Shown piece after piece: positions 5,177 through 8,149 of a DNA stretch of 8,149 nucleotides. The stretch's first letter is position 1, and every line of letters starts with the position of its first letter. Below the pieces are notes generated by a model, which was not told the origin of the DNA, made no database searches, and saw only the letters and a list, made by a program, of their open reading frames with translations. A program made the position numbers and the translations under genes. The DNA is from Actinomyces sp. (GTDB taxonomy: Bacteria > Actinomycetota > Actinomycetes > Actinomycetales > Actinomycetaceae). Where the stretch lies: NCBI GenBank assembly GCA_012837655.1, contig DUQT01000238.1, positions 1-8,149 of the forward strand, read 5' to 3'.

Positions 5177-6226
5177 ATGCAACTGCGCGAGGGCACGTCC
5201 GTGCTAATCCGATCCAACGGCGACGTACAAATAGGTTTAGGCCGGAAAAGCGCGGTATTTTCGGGGCTTGACCCGTCCGAGCAATCATTCCTGCAGAGCT
5301 TACGTTTCCCCGCAGCCGGCGGCGCCGCCACAGAACGCGCCCGCAAACGCGGGATCCCAAGGTCACGCGTCGAGCTTCTGACAGACCTACTAAACCAGCA
5401 CGAACTCACGCAATCTGAACCGGAACCCAATGCATCAGCCGACGCCCACCGCCTGTTGCGTCGCGACGGCCACACCCGATCGCTCGCCAACCGCGCAGAC
5501 GTGCGCGTCGACATCGTCACCTTCAGCTGCGGCGACCCCGTCCAGTTCCTGAAGATGAAACCCTACATCTCCGCTCTTGTCGAAACACTTCAATCAGCTT
5601 CCATTACCAGAATCGGATTCGACTACCGTGGTCGCGATATGGGTGGATTGTCGAGGGCGGGGCTCGGAGAACTTGTTGGTTTAGAGCAACCACTCCACTC
5701 CGAGCCACACTTCGTGATTGCGCTGTTTGCTCGAGCTTCCTCGGCGGCTTTAGTTCACCCGTGGCAAGAAGCCGGCATACCGCACGTCTCGATCGTTTTC
5801 CATGAGGACTGCATCCAAATCGGCCCGTTCGTCCGTCCGGGTGGATCTCCGTGTTTGAAGTGTGTTGACAGAAACTTCCGAGACCTGGATCCGGAGTGGC
5901 CTGCACTCCAAATCCAATGCCGCGATCAACCTTTCCCATCACTTTCGCCGGAGCTAAGTAAGACAACGGCGATCATGACTGCGCGTTTGGTGGCGAACGA
6001 ACTCGATGGAGTGGGCATGGTTGCGGGTGAAGTCCGCTTTGTTGACGAGAACTTCGTCGTTGAACGAGCAACCTGGCCACAACATCACGACTGCGGGTGC
6101 ACTACGGGTCCGGATGCGCCGGACCCTGTCCGCTCTGAACCGAAGGGACCTGACAGCGATATCTCGGCCGAGAAGGACGAAGACCGGGCAGGCCTCGAAC
6201 GTACCCGCGAGTGCGTGGGCGTGTAG
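5177..6226 (+). CDS. Orphan TOMM leader-peptide-binding / ThiF-like (E1 superfamily) protein
   Basis: 349 aa, cytoplasmic, no signal peptide. Residues 1 to about 80 (REGTSVLIRSNGDVQIGLGR... ELLTDLLNQHEL) look like the N-terminal winged-helix, peptide-recognition part of azoline-forming cyclodehydratase C-type proteins. Residues about 110-310 resemble an E1/ThiF fold: VDIVTFSCGDPVQF at 111-124 sits where a GxGxxG nucleotide loop is expected but lacks it; IGPFVRPGGSPCLKC is at 215-229, and HHDCGC at 303-308. Cys226, Cys229, Cys306 and Cys308 would form a zinc site. The last 40 residues are charged and probably disordered. The family normally delivers a precursor peptide to a YcaO enzyme, but no YcaO, dehydrogenase or precursor lies here, and from memory a homologue (Rv3196) keeps the same place in mycobacteria. 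A housekeeping role unconnected to peptide antibiotics is therefore likely. Expressed from its own promoter, after 1.1 kb of non-coding DNA, and convergent with uvrD2. Confidence 0.75.
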   Translation: MQLREGTSVLIRSNGDVQIGLGRKSAVFSGLDPSEQSFLQSLRFPAAGGAATERARKRGIPRSRVELLTDLLNQHELTQSEPEPNASADAHRLLRRDGHTRSLANRADVRVDIVTFSCGDPVQFLKMKPYISALVETLQSASITRIGFDYRGRDMGGLSRAGLGELVGLEQPLHSEPHFVIALFARASSAALVHPWQEAGIPHVSIVFHEDCIQIGPFVRPGGSPCLKCVDRNFRDLDPEWPALQIQCRDQPFPSLSPELSKTTAIMTARLVANELDGVGMVAGEVRFVDENFVVERATWPQHHDCGCTTGPDAPDPVRSEPKGPDSDISAEKDEDRAGLERTRECVGV

Positions 6227-6273
6227 GTAGCAAGCCCTAGCAGTCGGGCATCACTCGACACGAACAGTTCATT

Positions 6274-6291
6274 CGGCACAGGATTGTGCTG
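6274..6291. terminator. Weak hairpin in the convergent gap
   Basis: CGGCACA (6274-6280) pairs with TGTGCTG (6285-6291), seven pairs including one G-T, around the loop GGAT. It lies midway between the ends of two convergent genes, where a bidirectional terminator is expected. The stem is modest and there is no T-run, so the call is weak. Confidence 0.25.
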
Positions 6292-6337
6292 TGACCCTCG
6301 CTTACCCGCCTCCCCTCATTGAACTACGGCCCTCTTG

Positions 6338-8149
6338 CTAGTCCCCCACCTCTCTGCGGATTATCGCGAGGACCTCTGACCCGAACTTCTCAGCCTTCAC
6401 CGCGCCAATCCCGGGGATCGTCCGCAACTGGGTCAAGGTCTTTGGCTGCGCATCCGCGAGCGCAATCAAAGTTCGATCTGTGAATATCGTGAATGCTGGT
6501 TTCGACATCTCCCGCGATAGATCCAGACGCCACTCGCGCAATGCCTCGAACAGGCGCTTGACATCCTCCGGCGCATCCTCAAGTTCGTCCTTCAACTTGG
6601 GCCGCGCCCTCTTCGGCTTCGCGCGCACAAACTCTTCCTCGGGCCACATACCATCCAAAAACCGCGAGTATTCGCGGTTCTTACCGCGTCCACTCCCCCG
6701 CGATTTCGCGTATGAAATAACCAGTCGCGTCTTCGCCCTCGTGACACCGACGTACAGAAGGCGGCGTTCCTCCTCAACGGCTTCAGACGTTTTTGCAAGC
6801 GAAATCGGCAACAGCCCCTCCGATGCGCCCGCTAAAAACACGGCGTCCCATTCCAAACCCTTCGCGGCGTGCAAGGACGAAAGCGTTACACCCGAAATCG
6901 TCGGCGCGAGCTGCGTTTCCGCCCGTTCATTCAGCTCGCGCACAAAATCCGCCAGCGAAAGCTGAGACCGTTCTATAGCCAGATTCACGAGGGCGTCCAG
7001 GGTGTCCCACCGTTCTCGGACCGCTCCCTGGCCAGATGGCGGCATTGCCGTCCACCCCAACCCTGAAGCCACGTCCTTCACAGTTGTAACAACATCGTGT
7101 TCATTGTCGAGGCCGGACGCGTCCGTTTGCTGGGGGCTCGGTTGATTGCGGGCTTTGGCTCCTTGGATTTGCACAAGTTGGCGCAGGACCACCATTGCTT
7201 TGCGGATTTCTTCGCGCTCGAAGAACTTTTCGCCGCCGCGGACGATGAACCCAATTCCGGCCTCAGCTAACGCCTGTTCGAACGCTTCTGATTGCGCGTT
7301 TGTTCGGTACAGAATGGCGATGTCCTCGAGTCCCATACCGTCGGCTTCCAATGCCTTTATTTGCGAGGCAATTCCAGCCGCTTCGCCCTCATCATCTGCG
7401 TAGGCAACAAAAGCGACCGCTGGACCAGAGTCCCGCTGAGACTTCAACCTCACCGCACCAGCGGGCATCCCCTGCCCCGCCCTCGAACCTGAAAACCTGG
7501 AACTGCCTACGATGCGAGAGGATCCACGGCCGCTGTTTCCGGATGCTTCCAGGACTCGGTTGGCGACGGAGACTATCTGCGGCGTGGAGCGGTAGTCGCG
7601 GTTGAGTTGGACGCGTCTGGCACCGGGGTGGTATTTCTCGAAGTTTACGAGGTAGGCCGGGTCTGCGCCCGCGAAGGAATAAATGGTCTGGGCGACGTCG
7701 CCGACGACGCAGATATCGTGGCGGCCGCCCAGCCACTCCTGTAAGAGGGCGAACTGGAGGGCAGAGACGTCCTGGAACTCGTCCACGACAAAATTGCGGT
7801 ACTGAGATCGGACGGTTCGCGCGATATCTTCGCGATCCTGCAGGATGCCGGTCATCAGGAGGAGTACGTCCTCAAAGTCGATGACGCCCCGTTCATCCTT
7901 GGCGGATTCGTAGACTTTCAGAAGCGATGACATCGTTTCCGCGTCGAGGCCGGCGGGCGGTTCGCGTAGTTGCTCTTCTAGTGCATCCACATATTTTTCG
8001 GAGCCGATCATTGAGACCTTGGCCCACTCGATCTCGGCTGAAATGTCGCGGATTGCAGACTTATCCACAGATATGCCGAGGCGTCGAGCGGCACTTGCCA
8101 CTACGGGAGCCTTGTAGTCCATGATCGCGGGCATGGGCCCGCCAATAAC
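6338..8149 (-). CDS. uvrD2: UvrD2-type superfamily 1A DNA helicase with HRDC domain (5' end outside window)
   Basis: The frame is open to the window edge, so the start and the Walker A motif are missing; the visible part is 603 codons. Counted from the Met at 8134: DEFQD (118-122, Walker B/motif II), GDVAQTIYSF (145-154, motif III), LNRDYRS (177-183, motif IV), LHAAKGLEWD (421-430, motif V), LLYVGVTRAK (459-468, motif VI) and a C-terminal HRDC domain from about 531 with the IPGIGAVKAEKFG hairpin (573-585). It should be an ATP-driven 3'-5' helicase acting in DNA repair. Mycobacterial UvrD2 carries a four-cysteine module between motif VI and HRDC; here that stretch (about 480-530) is a Lys/Arg- then Glu/Asp-rich linker, and the whole visible protein has one cysteine (in DICVVGD). 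A Ser/Gly-rich insert at 198-222 is also loose. The gene is convergent with the ThiF-like gene, 111 bp away. Confidence 0.93.
   Translation of the reverse strand, partial: VIGGPMPAIMDYKAPVVASAARRLGISVDKSAIRDISAEIEWAKVSMIGSEKYVDALEEQLREPPAGLDAETMSSLLKVYESAKDERGVIDFEDVLLLMTGILQDREDIARTVRSQYRNFVVDEFQDVSALQFALLQEWLGGRHDICVVGDVAQTIYSFAGADPAYLVNFEKYHPGARRVQLNRDYRSTPQIVSVANRVLEASGNSGRGSSRIVGSSRFSGSRAGQGMPAGAVRLKSQRDSGPAVAFVAYADDEGEAAGIASQIKALEADGMGLEDIAILYRTNAQSEAFEQALAEAGIGFIVRGGEKFFEREEIRKAMVVLRQLVQIQGAKARNQPSPQQTDASGLDNEHDVVTTVKDVASGLGWTAMPPSGQGAVRERWDTLDALVNLAIERSQLSLADFVRELNERAETQLAPTISGVTLSSLHAAKGLEWDAVFLAGASEGLLPISLAKTSEAVEEERRLLYVGVTRAKTRLVISYAKSRGSGRGKNREYSRFLDGMWPEEEFVRAKPKRARPKLKDELEDAPEDVKRLFEALREWRLDLSREMSKPAFTIFTDRTLIALADAQPKTLTQLRTIPGIGAVKAEKFGSEVLAIIRREVGD

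Overview
The window looks like chromosomal DNA of a moderately high-GC actinobacterium. The evidence is gene content and order: a membrane PDZ/Lon-type protease (minus), a DUF2342 'zinc-dependent metalloprotease family' protein (plus, divergent), an orphan TOMM/ThiF-like leader-peptide-binding protein (plus), and a UvrD2-type helicase with a C-terminal HRDC domain (minus, convergent). From memory this matches the mycobacterial neighbourhood Rv3194c-Rv3195-Rv3196-Rv3198c, but without the ABC1-kinase and whiB7 genes found between the last two there. The dispersed non-coding repeats suggest Actinomycetaceae or relatives, but that is a guess.

Layout: 1-487 is non-coding and filled by a degenerate palindromic repeat element. 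488-1996 (minus) is the Lon-like protease. 1997-2461 is a divergent promoter region that also holds an array of 83-bp repeats. 2462-4087 (plus) is the DUF2342 protein, with a low-complexity Gly/Ser/Asp tail. 4088-5176 is about 1.1 kb without a credible gene: two 135-bp tandem repeats that begin at the DUF2342 stop codon, a strong terminator-like hairpin, an inverted copy of the 83-bp array, isolated repeat ends, a nested hairpin and a perfect DnaA-box 9-mer. 5177-6226 (plus) is the ThiF/TOMM-like protein. 6227-6337 is a short convergent gap. 6338-8149 (minus) is uvrD2, cut by the window edge so that its N-terminal Walker A part is missing.

The four genes are ordinary for the phylum, and no metabolic pathway links them. 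The protease and DUF2342 proteins are divergent neighbours that could share regulation. The ThiF-like protein is an orphan with no YcaO or precursor peptide in view.

The most interesting content is between the genes. A repeat family with an exact 83-bp period is built from alternating inverted half-motifs (core ATTCAGA-SSS-AAACTG) about 41-42 bp apart. It occurs in all three long intergenic regions. The arrays at 2122-2367 and 4567-4812 are colinear inverted copies, about 80% identical over 246 bp without a gap, and they bracket the DUF2342 gene. The outer ends of the elements share an AT-rich cap, which gives a MITE- or BIME-like look.
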